Of a stretch of 64,000 nt of DNA, positions 16,349-26,582 are shown piece after piece. The notes under the pieces are model-generated. The model ran no database searches. It was not told the origin of the DNA and saw nothing but the letters and a program-made list of their open reading frames with translations. The stretch spans positions 1-64,000 of the forward strand of contig NZ_JAKSYE010000086.1 of NCBI RefSeq assembly GCF_022829685.1, read 5' to 3'. This DNA comes from Methylobacterium sp. E-045. GTDB lineage: Bacteria; Pseudomonadota; Alphaproteobacteria; Rhizobiales; Beijerinckiaceae. Position 1 is the stretch's first letter. Each line of letters opens with the position of its first letter. The position numbers were made by a program, and so were the translations under genes.

Positions 16349-17176
16349 TCAGCGCGTCAAGAGAAATTCGTCCACCGCTTTTGCGAACCCGTCCTCGTCG
16401 TTTCCCGCCGTCACCGCCGAAGCGGCCCGTTTCACGGCCTCCGTCGCGTTGCCCATGGCCACCGAAAACCCGCTGCGCGCGAACATAGCCACGTCGTTGG
16501 CGGCGTCCCCCAGGGTCGCGATCCGTGCGTGGGGGACACCGAGGCGGCGGGCGATCTCGTCGACGAATGTCCCCTTGCCGCGCCCGTGCGGCGTCACGTC
16601 GAGATAGTAGGCCTGCGAACGATGCACGTCGGCACCGTTCCCCAGTGCCTCGGCGACCCGGCTCTCGCATTCGGCCAGATGACCGGTATCGGCGCTGACG
16701 CCGACGATCTTGGACGCGACGGAGAGGAGCGGACCGAGATCCTCCACGCAGGTGGGCTCGGCCTGCAGGGTCCGGCGTTCGAGATCGGTATAGGGACCGT
16801 GAGGATCGCGCAGGTTCCATCGCCCCCGCGCGAACACCCACACGTCGAGACCGAGTCCGCCGAAGAGCCGCACCGCCTCGCGGGCCGTCTCCTCCGGGAT
16901 GAGATGCTCGGCGATGACGGTGCCATCGGGGTCGACCAGGGTGCTGCCGTTGAAGGCCCCGACCGGGTGGCGCAGGCCGAGTTCGGCGATCAGCGACGTG
17001 AGTCCCATCGGCGGTCGTGCGGAGGCGATGGTGAAGCCGATGCCGGCCGCGTCGAGGCGCCGGACCGCGTCCCGGCTGCGCGGTGTCAGGGTCTTGTCGG
17101 AGGTGACGAGGGTTCCGTCGACATCGGAGATCACGAAGGCGATCTGCCGATCGCCGGAGGGGTGGCCCGACTTCAT
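16349..17176 (-). CDS. Cof-type HAD-IIB sugar-phosphate phosphatase
   Basis: A 275-residue cytoplasmic phosphatase. Motif I is FVISDVDGTLV (Asp18, Asp20), motif II is IASARPP, and motifs III/IV are seen at HGRGKGTFV and GDAANDVAMF. The cap between about 85 and 195 is the C2B type. Such enzymes hydrolyse sugar phosphates or pyridoxal phosphate. It lies 18 bases downstream of gluconokinase on the same strand, so a sugar-phosphate role is plausible. Confidence 0.9.
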   Translation of the reverse strand: MKSGHPSGDRQIAFVISDVDGTLVTSDKTLTPRSRDAVRRLDAAGIGFTIASARPPMGLTSLIAELGLRHPVGAFNGSTLVDPDGTVIAEHLIPEETAREAVRLFGGLGLDVWVFARGRWNLRDPHGPYTDLERRTLQAEPTCVEDLGPLLSVASKIVGVSADTGHLAECESRVAEALGNGADVHRSQAYYLDVTPHGRGKGTFVDEIARRLGVPHARIATLGDAANDVAMFARSGFSVAMGNATEAVKRAASAVTAGNDEDGFAKAVDEFLLTR

Positions 17177-17194
17177 GCTGTGTCCCGCGCCGTC

Positions 17195-17731
17195 TCAATC
17201 GTCGGGGGGCAAACCCAGTTCGGCCAGGATCGTTGCCACGATCGCCTCCGCGCTGCCGAGGATCGGCACCGCCAGCGCGCCCTCCTCCGGGCGGGGCGGT
17301 TCGAGGGTGGCGAACTGGCTGTCGAGGAGGGCGGCCGGCATGAAGTGGCCGGTCCGGTGGGCGATGCGCGCCGCGATCAGGTCGCGGTCGCCGTCGAGAT
17401 AGACGATGCGGATGCCCGCGCGGCCCTGGATGAGCGTATCGCGGTAGACCCGCTTGAGGGCCGAGCAGGCGAGAATGCCCGACAGGTCGGTCTCCAGCCG
17501 GGTGCCGATCCAGGCCGCCATCGCCGCCAGCCAGGGGGCGCGGTCGGCATCGTCGAGGGCGTGGCCGGCCCGCATCCTGGCCACGTGGTCCGGGCTGTGG
17601 AAGGCGTCTCCATCCACGAAATCCCACCCGAGGCGCTCGGCCAGCAGGCTGGCGACCGTGCTCTTGCCCGAGCCCGAGACGCCCATCACGATGATGATTC
17701 GGGGCAGGCCCGTCTTCAGTTCCGTGCTCAA
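17195..17731 (-). CDS. gntK: Gluconokinase
   Basis: A 178-residue P-loop kinase phosphorylating gluconate to 6-phosphogluconate for the Entner-Doudoroff or pentose-phosphate routes. Walker A is GVSGSGKST (17-25). FVDGDAFHSPDHVARMRAGHALDDADRAPWL is split across the substrate-binding region, and ACSALKRVYRDTL and HFMPAALLDSQF are family hallmarks. No ATG precedes the P-loop within a reasonable distance. TTG at 17729-17731 overlaps the hydrolase stop as TTGA and is the likely start, implying translational coupling. Confidence 0.9.
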   Translation of the reverse strand: MSTELKTGLPRIIIVMGVSGSGKSTVASLLAERLGWDFVDGDAFHSPDHVARMRAGHALDDADRAPWLAAMAAWIGTRLETDLSGILACSALKRVYRDTLIQGRAGIRIVYLDGDRDLIAARIAHRTGHFMPAALLDSQFATLEPPRPEEGALAVPILGSAEAIVATILAELGLPPDD

Positions 17732-19029
17732 GGCTTGGTCGCCGCGCCCGTGTCGATCCGGGGGCCGGTCACCCGGTCCCGCAGGCGCTGCGGGCCGAGC
17801 GCCACGGCGAAGAAATCGTACTCGCCGCGACGATCGTTGGCGAAGAGAAACTGGAAATGCATCCGGAACGGCCGCCATCGCACCTTGAGGTAGGTCTCCG
17901 GGTCGATGATCTCACGGAACTTGGCCGAGCGCACCAGCGGGTTGCGCGGGGCTCGGCCGCCGAGATCGAGGGGCAGGCGCTCCACCGGATCGAAATCCGG
18001 GAAGTTCATCCAGTCCTGCGGGGCAAAATAATCGACCCAGACGATCCGGTCCGAGACGACGAGGCTGGCGATGTCCGTGTGCACCCGGCGCGCCCCGTTC
18101 TGCAGGGCGACGATGGGCAGGCCCGAGCCGAGGGTCAGCAGGGAGAACGCCGTCGTTCCCGTACCGATCACAGGATCGGCGGCGAGCACGCGGGCGGCGA
18201 TTTCCACCGCCGTGAGCGCGCCCGTGGAATGGCCGAGGATCAGCACCTCGTCGAGCTCGACACCCTCCGCCCGGAACGCCGCGAGTCGCTCCACCACCAG
18301 GGTGGCGAAGGCGTCGACGCGGGTTTCGTAGTCGCGCCGCCAGCCCTGGCCGTGCTGCCAGTTGAAGACCCAGTCGTTGAGCAACTGCCAAAAGAACGCG
18401 CGTTCCAGCAGGACGTCGAGGGACTTGATCCAGGCGATGCCGGCCGCGAGTCCCAGCGGCACCGTCACCCAGGCCGGCCAGTTCAGGCTGTGTCCGAACC
18501 CATCGCCCAGGTGAGCATGGATCTGATGCGCGATGAGGCCGCTCACGAGGGTGAGGAGGAGGATCAGGACGAGCGGATAGAGGATGACGTTGCCGTATTT
18601 CCAGTTCAGCCGGTAGAACTTCACCATCATGCCGGAGACGACGGCCTGGAGGCTGCCGAGGAACAGCAGCAGGACGCTGACGATGCGCCAGCGGGCGAAA
18701 TCCTTAAGCACGAGGTCGTCCCAGAGCAGTACGTCGTAGCTCGTCTCCGCTCCGCCGACTGCGGGTTCGGCGGCCACGGTCCAGCGCTGGGAGAGGCCGT
18801 CCGCGCCCATGACCGCGCGTCCGGGGCGGCGCTTGGGCTCACCGAATCTCTTGGCATGGAGCGTCAGCTCGCGGACGAACAGCATGCGGTAGCGGGTGCG
18901 CCCCTCCGGGTCGTAGCCCGGGACATAGAAGACGTGCCGCCGCCGTACGGGGCCCCGGGAGCCGGCATCGCGGGGCCGCTCGGCGGATGTGCCGGGAGGG
19001 CGGTCGGGAATCGTGTCAGACAAAGGCAT
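17728..19029 (-). CDS. Membrane-anchored alpha/beta hydrolase
   Basis: A 433-residue protein with an N-terminal RRRHVFYVPGYDPEGRTRYR strand, three hydrophobic helices at roughly 115-135, 148-172 and 187-205, and then an alpha/beta-hydrolase core with nucleophile Ser268 in LILGHSTGALT. The membrane helices are inserted between the first strand and the catalytic half, which is unusual for lipases. It is translationally coupled to gntK. Substrate unknown; esterase or lipase is inference. Start MPLSDT was chosen; upstream codons are not protein-like. Confidence 0.75.
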   Translation of the reverse strand: MPLSDTIPDRPPGTSAERPRDAGSRGPVRRRHVFYVPGYDPEGRTRYRMLFVRELTLHAKRFGEPKRRPGRAVMGADGLSQRWTVAAEPAVGGAETSYDVLLWDDLVLKDFARWRIVSVLLLFLGSLQAVVSGMMVKFYRLNWKYGNVILYPLVLILLLTLVSGLIAHQIHAHLGDGFGHSLNWPAWVTVPLGLAAGIAWIKSLDVLLERAFFWQLLNDWVFNWQHGQGWRRDYETRVDAFATLVVERLAAFRAEGVELDEVLILGHSTGALTAVEIAARVLAADPVIGTGTTAFSLLTLGSGLPIVALQNGARRVHTDIASLVVSDRIVWVDYFAPQDWMNFPDFDPVERLPLDLGGRAPRNPLVRSAKFREIIDPETYLKVRWRPFRMHFQFLFANDRRGEYDFFAVALGPQRLRDRVTGPRIDTGAATKP

Positions 19030-19320
19030 CCTGCTCGGCTGTCCGCGCAGGTGCCCCCTGCTCGTGATCCCGGGAAATTCGCATGGTGATCCCTTCATCG
19101 TCGAGCGCTTTCGGCAGCGAGACGATGCGGATGCGGCCAAGTAGCCATGTACCTCCTCCATCCCGAAGCCGCGACGGCAGGTCCGGACGGTCCGCATGTG
19201 GGTAGCGGGGACGATCCGCTGCGTGCATCCCGACGGGACGGCACTGTGACCGGGCCGCCACGGACAGTGACAAGGCTTTGGTTTAGGCAGCGGATGAGAG
19301 AAACCGACAGGCGAAACTGC

Positions 19321-20490
19321 ATGCGCACTCTGCCTATCGTCCTTATCACCACGCTTTCGGTGTCGGGATGTGGCGCCTTCCTGCCCGCCGCCGGCCCGTC
19401 GACCACGGCCGTGGTGGACGGTGCGGATCAGGCGACGAGCGAAGGGACCTTCGCCCGCTACGAACTCATCGACATGAATGCCGCCGTGGTCGAGGCCCTG
19501 CGCGGGCGCTCCCTCGATAGCCTGTTCGCATCCTTCGGCGACCGTCGCGCACCGGCCGAATCCGTGATCGGCGTCGGGGACGCCGTCTCCGTCTCGGTGT
19601 TCGAGGCGGGTTCGGGCGGCCTGTTCTCCGGTCCGCTCACCGTGAATTCGTTCTCCGCCGGGTCCAAGGCGGCGCAGCTGCCCGAGCAGGTCGTCTCGCG
19701 CGATGGCGCCATCTCGGTGCCCTATGCCGGCCGGATCCAGGTGGCCGGGCGGCGGACGCAGGACGTCCAGGCGCTGATCGAGACCGAGCTCGCCGGCAAG
19801 GCGATCCAGCCCCAGGTCATCGTCACCGTGACCCGTGCGGTCTCGCAATCGGTGACGGTCGGGGGTGAATCCGTCGGCGGTGCCCGCGTCCCGCTCGGCA
19901 CCCAGGGCGATCGCATCCTCGACGTCATCGCCACCGCCGGCGGGGTGAAGACGCCCGTCAACGAGACCTTCGTGCGCCTGTCGCGGGGCGGTACGACGGC
20001 GACGGTGCCACTGACGACCGTGGTGTCGAACCCCAAAGAGAACATCTACCTGCGCCCCAACGACAACCTCACCCTGGTGCGCGATCCGCAGACCTTCCTC
20101 GCGGTCGGCGCCTTGGGGCAGGCCACGGAGATTCCGTTCCAGGCCGAGGGCATCACCCTGGCGCAGGCGCTGGCCAAGGCGCGCGGTCAGCGCGACGTCG
20201 ATGCCGACCCGACTGGGACCTTCATCTTCCGCTTCGAGCCGGCGGCGGTTGTGCGGCGCCTCAAACCCGGCAGTCCGCTCCTCGGCACGCCGCTGGTGCC
20301 CGTGGTCTACCGCGTCGACATGCGCGACCCCAACAGCCTGTTCCTCACCCAGGCGTTCCGCATGCGCAACCGCGACATGATCTATGTCTCGAACGCGCCG
20401 TTCACCGAGATCAAGAAGGTCCTCTCGGTCTTCGCCGCCGCGTCCCAGCCGATCACGACCGGTGTCCGCGTCGGCGGCGCGTTCGACTGA
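19321..20490 (+). CDS. Polysaccharide export lipoprotein (Wza/KpsD family)
   Basis: A 389-residue outer-membrane export protein. Residues 1-17 are a lipoprotein signal with lipobox SVSGC (Cys17). The Poly_export domain covers about 75-180 (VIGVGDAVSVSVFEA, DGAISVPYAGRIQVAG), followed by SLBB-like repeats (LGTQGDRILDVIATAGGV and FLAVGALGQATEIPF). Such proteins form the outer-membrane exit for capsule or exopolysaccharide. No Wzc kinase, polymerase or glycosyltransferase adjoins, so the partner system lies elsewhere. Confidence 0.9.
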   Translation: MRTLPIVLITTLSVSGCGAFLPAAGPSTTAVVDGADQATSEGTFARYELIDMNAAVVEALRGRSLDSLFASFGDRRAPAESVIGVGDAVSVSVFEAGSGGLFSGPLTVNSFSAGSKAAQLPEQVVSRDGAISVPYAGRIQVAGRRTQDVQALIETELAGKAIQPQVIVTVTRAVSQSVTVGGESVGGARVPLGTQGDRILDVIATAGGVKTPVNETFVRLSRGGTTATVPLTTVVSNPKENIYLRPNDNLTLVRDPQTFLAVGALGQATEIPFQAEGITLAQALAKARGQRDVDADPTGTFIFRFEPAAVVRRLKPGSPLLGTPLVPVVYRVDMRDPNSLFLTQAFRMRNRDMIYVSNAPFTEIKKVLSVFAAASQPITTGVRVGGAFD

Positions 20491-20738
20491 AGCCGGCTCG
20501 ATCGTCGCGGATCGGGACGGGGCCGCCGGGCTGGGCGGACGGGCCGGGGGACTTGCGTTCTGGCTGGCCTTGCCGCACGGCATCCGCGATGCCATGGGTG
20601 CCCTGGGGTCACTCGCGGGGCTCGCTTGTCTTTCAGTGGGCCGGACGGGCGTTGGGGCGGGGCGACATGAGGATGAGACGGGTGGCCCGCTGCTTCGGGC
20701 CGGCGAACAGGGTCGTTCGCAGCGCCCTGCGGGGGCGG

Positions 20739-21860
20739 ATGACCGGCGCACCGCGAAGGGTCGCTTCCGGACTCCTGGTCGTCGTCTCAGCCGCTTTCTC
20801 CGTTATTCCCTCCGCCCGAGCCGATGTCACGGTCGGCGTGGCGGTGCCGCGATCGGGCGCCTATGTCGCCGTCGGCGAGCAGGTCCTCCGCGGGGTCCGG
20901 GCCGCGGTGCGGGACGCCAACGCCAAGGGCGGCCTCGCCGGCCAGACCATCCAGCTCGATGTCCAGGACGATGCCTGCGATTCCAACAAGGCCGTTGCGG
21001 TGGCCAAGCATTACGCGGTGAGCGATGTGCGCCTCGTCGTCGGCCATGTCTGTTCCAACGCGTCGCTCGCCGCCTCGGAAGTCTATGCCGCCAATGGCAT
21101 GACCATGGTCACGGCCGCCTCCGTCGCCGCCAAGCTCACCGATCGCGGCTTGCCGAACGTCTTCCGGGTCTGCGGGCGCGACGACGATCAGGCCAAGCTC
21201 TCCGCCACCGTGCTCGCCGAGCGCTTCCGCGACAAGAAGATCGCGATCCTCAACGACCAGAGCCCCGGTTCGCGGGCGCTGGCCGCCGCCACGAAGGACA
21301 ACCTCAACCGGATCGGCATCAACGAGGCCCTGGCGACCGCCTTCGTCGCCAGCGACGCTGACGACGCCGCCCTCGCCGACCGGTTGAAGGATGCGGGCAT
21401 CGCCGTGGCTTATTACGGTGGCGACGCCCAGGAGATGGGCCGCCTCGTGCGCATCTCGGCGGACCGGGGCTTCCGGCCGCAATGGTTCGGCACCTCCGCC
21501 ATCGCCACGCAGGATTTCGCCACCGCGGCCGGACCGGCCAGCAACGGCGTGCTCATGACCTTCTATCTCGATCCGCGCCGCAAGCCGGAGGCGGCTGCCG
21601 TGGTCCAGGCGCTGAAGGCCGAGGGCGGCGATGTGGAGGGCTCGACGATCTATGGCTACGCCGCCCTCCAGGCCCTGGTGGAGGCAGGGAACTTCGCCCG
21701 CAGCACGGATGCGCGCCGCATCGCCGCCACGCTCCATACGGAGCGATTCGACCTCGTCCTCGGTCCCGTGGGATTCGACGGAAAGGGCGATGTCACCGCG
21801 CAGGGCTACGTGCTCTATGTCTGGAAGGACGGCACGTTCACCTATGCCCCTCCCCCCTGA
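20739..21860 (+). CDS. Leu/Ile/Val-type periplasmic substrate-binding protein
   Basis: A 373-residue exported protein with a signal peptide (about 1-28, ending PSARA). It has a type I periplasmic-binding fold: VGVAVPRSGAYVAVGEQVLRG, DDACDSNKAVAVAKHY, GHVCSNASLAAS, and the hinge VAYYGGDAQEMG. Family members bind branched-chain amino acids or related small molecules for ABC uptake. No livHMGF-type permease or ATPase genes are next to it, so it either serves a remote transporter or works as a sensor. Upstream in-frame ATGs exist, but this one begins the signal peptide. Confidence 0.88.
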   Translation: MTGAPRRVASGLLVVVSAAFSVIPSARADVTVGVAVPRSGAYVAVGEQVLRGVRAAVRDANAKGGLAGQTIQLDVQDDACDSNKAVAVAKHYAVSDVRLVVGHVCSNASLAASEVYAANGMTMVTAASVAAKLTDRGLPNVFRVCGRDDDQAKLSATVLAERFRDKKIAILNDQSPGSRALAAATKDNLNRIGINEALATAFVASDADDAALADRLKDAGIAVAYYGGDAQEMGRLVRISADRGFRPQWFGTSAIATQDFATAAGPASNGVLMTFYLDPRRKPEAAAVVQALKAEGGDVEGSTIYGYAALQALVEAGNFARSTDARRIAATLHTERFDLVLGPVGFDGKGDVTAQGYVLYVWKDGTFTYAPPP

Positions 21861-21971
21861 CCCGGCCGGGCGGGCGAGGGCCGAAGGGATGGTGCGCGGG
21901 GAGAATGATCGGATCGATTTGCCTCCTGCCTCGTTCGTGAACGAACCGACAGACCGGTGAAGCGAGATTCC

Positions 21972-23069
<1,098 letters not shown>

Positions 23070-23108
23070 GCATGGTGTGGCTCATGGGCACGGCGTGGCT
23101 CCGGCCAG

Positions 23109-23134
23109 AAAAAAGGCCGCTCCGAAGAGCGGCC
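23109..23134 (-). terminator. Strong intrinsic terminator of the small RNA
   Basis: On the minus strand a perfect 8-bp stem (GGCCGCTC with GAGCGGCC) capped by TTCG is followed immediately by TTTTTT. The U-run is only on this strand, which sets the direction of transcription. Confidence 0.9.
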
Positions 23135-23200
23135 CGAAGTCTAGGGAGGAAACGCCCAAGAAGGGCAGCGGGAGCACGACGCCATCGCGTTCCCGCAATG
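23109..23200 (-). ncRNA. Candidate trans-acting sRNA with anti-Shine-Dalgarno segment (suhB/MmgR-like)
   Basis: Read on the minus strand, the element has a first hairpin with arms GCGGGA/TCCCGC enclosing a smaller ACGC-GATG-GCGT hairpin, then GCCC-TTCTT-GGGC. An unpaired GTTTCCTCCCTAGACTTC follows, and finally an 8-bp GC stem with a TTCG tetraloop and six Ts. The CCTCCC segment is complementary to ribosome-binding sites. This layout is what I recall of the alphaproteobacterial suhB (MmgR) RNA family. There is no protein gene on this strand for over 300 bases upstream, so the terminator must serve an RNA. The 5' end near 23200 is an estimate; TTGCAT at 23226-23231 could be its -35 element. Confidence 0.7.
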
Positions 23201-23509
23201 CACAATCTGAGCGTCCTACACGGAAATGCAAGGCCGTTCGTGCAACGGAGCCATCTGTTTTCGTGTGGCGGCACACTTCGTAATCCCGCTGTAACGAAAA
23301 TGTCGCAGGGCAAGGTCAGCCGCAGTCTTCCTGCTTATTGATGGGAGGTGAGGCGACGAGCGCATTCGGAAGCATGGCGTCTGCATTGGACGTGTCGCCC
23401 CGAATTCTGATGCTTTCACCTCCCTGGCCCTCGCATCACGAGATCGTTCATTTCCGATTCCCGTCTGACGGGAGAGCAAACTTCGACGGCAAAGGGGCGG
23501 TTTCACACG
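23135..23509. other. Intergenic region holding the sRNA body and the photolyase upstream region
   Basis: Apart from the small RNA (to about 23200) and its promoter, the remaining 300 bases up to the photolyase start contain no supported gene. The composition is lower in GC than average around 23220-23340. Confidence 0.5.
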
Positions 23510-24928
23510 ATGGCGATACAGGCGAAGCGACTTCGGGACCTGAACGACGCCGAATCGGATGCGGACGGCTCCTACGTCCTCTATCTGCTGCAGCAGGCGA
23601 ACCGCGCCCATTTCAACCCGGCCCTGGAACTCGCCATCGAGGAGGGCAACCGGCTCGGCCTCCCCGTGGTGGCGTGTTTCGGCCTGCTCGATGGCGCGAA
23701 CGGGTTTCCCGAGGCCAATGCGCGCCACTACGCCTTCCTGCTGCAGGGGCTCGCCGACGCGAAGGCGGGACTGGAGGAACGCGGCATCCATTTCGTGATG
23801 CGCAAGGCGTCCCCGGCCGAGATCGCCATCGACCTCTCGGCCAAGGCGGCGCTCCTCGTCCTCGACCGCGGCTATCTCGCCATTCAGAAGCGCTGGTACC
23901 GAGAGATCGTGGAGGCGGTGAAGACCCGCGTCGTCCAGGTGGAGGGGGACGTGGTGGTGCCGGTGGAGGCCGCTTCGCCCAAACACGAATACGCAGCCCG
24001 GACCCTGCGTCCCAAGATCCTGAAGCTCCTCGACGAGTACGTGGAAGACCTCAAGCCCAGGACCGTCAAGCACAAGGCCGGGCGCGGCCTGCCGAAGAGC
24101 GAGATCGACGTCTCGGACCCGGAGGCGGTGCTGGCGGGGATGAGCCTCGACCGCGAGGTCGCCCCGGTGACGCGCTTTACCGGCGGCGAGACGGAGGCGC
24201 GCCGGCGCCTGAAGGCCTATCTGGCCGGGCCGTTCGGCTCCTATGGCAACGACCGCAACCGGCCCGAGGCCGGCGCCGCCTCGCATATGAGCCCCTACCT
24301 GCATTTCGGGCAGATCTCGCCGGTGGAGATCGCCCTGGCGGTACGGGCGTCGAAGGCGGGCGCGTCGGAGGACAAGGCCTCCTATCTCGAGGAACTCGTG
24401 GTGCGGCGGGAGCTCGCCATGAACCATGTCCACTACACCGAGCGCTACGACAGTTTCGAGCACGCGGTGCCGGACTGGGCGCAAAAGGCCCTGGCCGAAC
24501 ACGCCGACGACGAGCGGCCGCACCGCTATACCGAGGCGCAGCTCGCCGCAGGCGAGACCCACGACGAGTACTGGAACGCGGCGCAGGCCGAGATGCGGGT
24601 GACCGGCTACATGCACAACCACCTGCGCATGTACTGGGGCAAGAAGATCCTCGAATGGTCCCCGAGCGCGGAGGAAGGGTTCAAACGCACCCTGCGCCTC
24701 AACAACCGCTACTTCCTCGACGGGCGCGACGCCAATTCCTTCACCAACGTCGCCTGGGTCTACGGCCTGCACGACCGCCCCTGGGCACGCCGTCCGATCT
24801 TCGGGACGGTCCGCTATCAGAGCGAGAACTCGCTCAGGAAATTCGATGCCAAGGCCTATCTCGAGACCGTCGGCGACCTCTGCCGAGCCGAGGAGAAGGC
24901 GGGAAAGACACCGCGCAAGAAGAGCTGA
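23510..24928 (+). CDS. phr: Class II deoxyribodipyrimidine photolyase
   Basis: A 472-residue FAD-dependent DNA repair enzyme that splits cyclobutane pyrimidine dimers with blue light. The N-terminal Rossmann domain covers about 20-150 (YVLYLLQQANRAHFNPAL). The FAD-binding helical half shows SHMSPYLHFGQISP, ELVVRRELAMN and DGRDANSFTNVAWVYGLHD, the class II version of the motif that is DGRD/..W elsewhere. MRVTGYMHNHLRMYWGKKILEW is also class-specific. It is monocistronic; the ribosome site is weak. Confidence 0.92.
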   Translation: MAIQAKRLRDLNDAESDADGSYVLYLLQQANRAHFNPALELAIEEGNRLGLPVVACFGLLDGANGFPEANARHYAFLLQGLADAKAGLEERGIHFVMRKASPAEIAIDLSAKAALLVLDRGYLAIQKRWYREIVEAVKTRVVQVEGDVVVPVEAASPKHEYAARTLRPKILKLLDEYVEDLKPRTVKHKAGRGLPKSEIDVSDPEAVLAGMSLDREVAPVTRFTGGETEARRRLKAYLAGPFGSYGNDRNRPEAGAASHMSPYLHFGQISPVEIALAVRASKAGASEDKASYLEELVVRRELAMNHVHYTERYDSFEHAVPDWAQKALAEHADDERPHRYTEAQLAAGETHDEYWNAAQAEMRVTGYMHNHLRMYWGKKILEWSPSAEEGFKRTLRLNNRYFLDGRDANSFTNVAWVYGLHDRPWARRPIFGTVRYQSENSLRKFDAKAYLETVGDLCRAEEKAGKTPRKKS

Positions 24929-24941
24929 GGGCCGGTACGCG

Positions 24942-24982
24942 CCTTGCGTGGCGGCCCTTGCGTGGCGGGCCTTGCTTGGCGA
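24942..24982 (+). repeat. Short tandem repeat, about three 14-bp units
   Basis: Three adjacent imperfect copies of CCTTGCGTGGCGG (third unit CCTTGCTTGGCGA) lie directly after the photolyase stop. No coding role is apparent. Confidence 0.7.
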
Positions 24983-25041
24983 GTGTCTTCGGGCTTCGAG
25001 CCCGTGCCGGCACGGGCGCCGTACCGTCTCGTGATCCTCTC

Positions 25042-25080
25042 CGTCTTTTCGGGACTGCGCAGTACAGCCCGAAAAAAACG
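25042..25080. repeat. Long imperfect hairpin before the ClC gene
   Basis: TTTTCGGG(A)CTG pairs with CAGCCCGAAAA around a 7-base loop, extending weakly to CGT/ACG at the base. The T-run is on the 5' side and the A-run on the 3' side in both readings, so it does not fit a standard intrinsic terminator. Confidence 0.5.
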
Positions 25081-25163
25081 GGGTCGGCTCACGAGCGTAT
25101 CGTCAATCCGACGACCGATCGCCCGTGTGGCCGTGAGTCCGAATTCTACGCAGGCCGGCGACC

Positions 25164-26534
25164 ATGCTTGACCCCGCTCCCCCTTCCTTTCCGCCGCGCA
25201 CGCGACTGGACCGCCTGCGCGGTGCGGCCGCCGCTGCCGCGCCGCTGTGGCGGCAGCGTCTGCTGTTCCTGTTTGGAGGCCTCTGCGTCGGGCTCGCCGC
25301 CGTGGCGATGGCCAAGCTCGCGGATGGGGCGCACGTCGTGTTCCGCTGGATCGTCTCGCCCTCCCCCCTCGTCGCCCTGGTGCTGACGCCGCTGGGTTTC
25401 GCCGTCGCGATCCTGCTCTCCCTCCGGGTGTTCCCGAATTCGCAAGGGTCCGGCATTCCCCAGGTGATCGCGGCGCGCCATACGGACGATCCGGCGATCC
25501 GCAATGCCCTCGTTTCCCTCAGGACGGCCTTCGGCAAGATCCTGGTCATGACCCTGGGCCTCGTCTGCGGCGCCTCGACGGGGCGGGAGGGGCCGACCGT
25601 TCAGGTCGGCGCCGCGATCATGGCCGCTGTCGGCCGGCTCGATGCGGAACGTCTGCCGGGCGTCATCCTCGCCGGCGGGGCGGCGGGGGTCGCCGCCGCC
25701 TTCAACACGCCCATTGCCGGCATCGTCTTCGGCATCGAGGAACTGAGCCGGACCTACGAGTCGCGGACCAGCGGCCTCATCGTCGCCACCGTGATCGCGG
25801 CCGGGCTGACGGCGCTGGCGATCCAGGGCGACTACACCTATTTCGGCACCACCAAGGCCGCCCTGCCCTTCGGCCCGGGCTGGCTCGCGGTGGCGATCCT
25901 CGGCGTGCTCGGGGGTGTCGCGGGCGGCCTGTTCGGCCGCGTCACCCTCCTCTTCGCCAGGGGGCTGCCCGGCCGGGTCGGGGGCGCTATACGCCGCCAT
26001 CCCATCCTGTTCGGTGCCCTCTGCGGGCTCGGCGTCGCCCTCTGCGGTCTCGCCTCCGGCGGCACGGTCTACGGCACCGGCTACGAGGAGGCCCGCGCCA
26101 TGCTCCACGGCACCGATACCGGGCATCCGGCCTACGCCCCGCTGAAATTCCTGGCGACGGTGTTCTCCTCCATCAGCGGCATACCCGGCGGCCTGTTCGC
26201 CCCCTCCCTCAGCGTCGGGGCGGGAATGGGCGTCTGGCTGCACGGCCTCTTCGCGGACGTGCCCATCGGCGCCCTCGTGCTCATCGGCATGACCGCCTAC
26301 CTCACCGGCGCGCTGCAGGCACCGATCACCGCCTTCGTCATCGTCACCGAGATGACCCAGGATCACGCGATGATGATCCCGCTCATGGTCACCGCCCTCA
26401 TCGCCGACGCGGTCTCTAAACTGATCTGCCGCGAAGGGCTCTATCACGCGCTCGCCGCCACCATCCTGGAGAAGGCCGAATCCGGTGCCGCGCCCGTCAC
26501 CGCGTCGTCGCGCAAGCTTGAGCGGAACGCTTGA
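25164..26534 (+). CDS. ClC-family chloride channel or Cl-/H+ antiporter
   Basis: A 456-residue inner-membrane protein with about ten hydrophobic helices. The chloride-filter motifs are present: GSGIPQ near residue 95, GREGPTVQ near 140 with the gating Glu, and GIPGGLFAPSLSVGAG near 340 (GLFAP in place of GIFAP). YLTGALQAPITAFVIVTEMTQD is the conserved segment with the second filter side. There is no C-terminal CBS pair. Whether it is a channel or an exchanger cannot be decided by eye. Confidence 0.92.
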   Translation: MLDPAPPSFPPRTRLDRLRGAAAAAAPLWRQRLLFLFGGLCVGLAAVAMAKLADGAHVVFRWIVSPSPLVALVLTPLGFAVAILLSLRVFPNSQGSGIPQVIAARHTDDPAIRNALVSLRTAFGKILVMTLGLVCGASTGREGPTVQVGAAIMAAVGRLDAERLPGVILAGGAAGVAAAFNTPIAGIVFGIEELSRTYESRTSGLIVATVIAAGLTALAIQGDYTYFGTTKAALPFGPGWLAVAILGVLGGVAGGLFGRVTLLFARGLPGRVGGAIRRHPILFGALCGLGVALCGLASGGTVYGTGYEEARAMLHGTDTGHPAYAPLKFLATVFSSISGIPGGLFAPSLSVGAGMGVWLHGLFADVPIGALVLIGMTAYLTGALQAPITAFVIVTEMTQDHAMMIPLMVTALIADAVSKLICREGLYHALAATILEKAESGAAPVTASSRKLERNA

Positions 26535-26582
26535 CCCGGCAGGAGGGTTATCGGTCGTTCCGCACGCTGGAGTTTTGCGCGT

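Noticed and set aside
25042-25080. Hairpin with T- and A-runs as an intrinsic terminator
   Set aside because: The T-run precedes the stem in both directions, so no U-tract would follow the hairpin in RNA.
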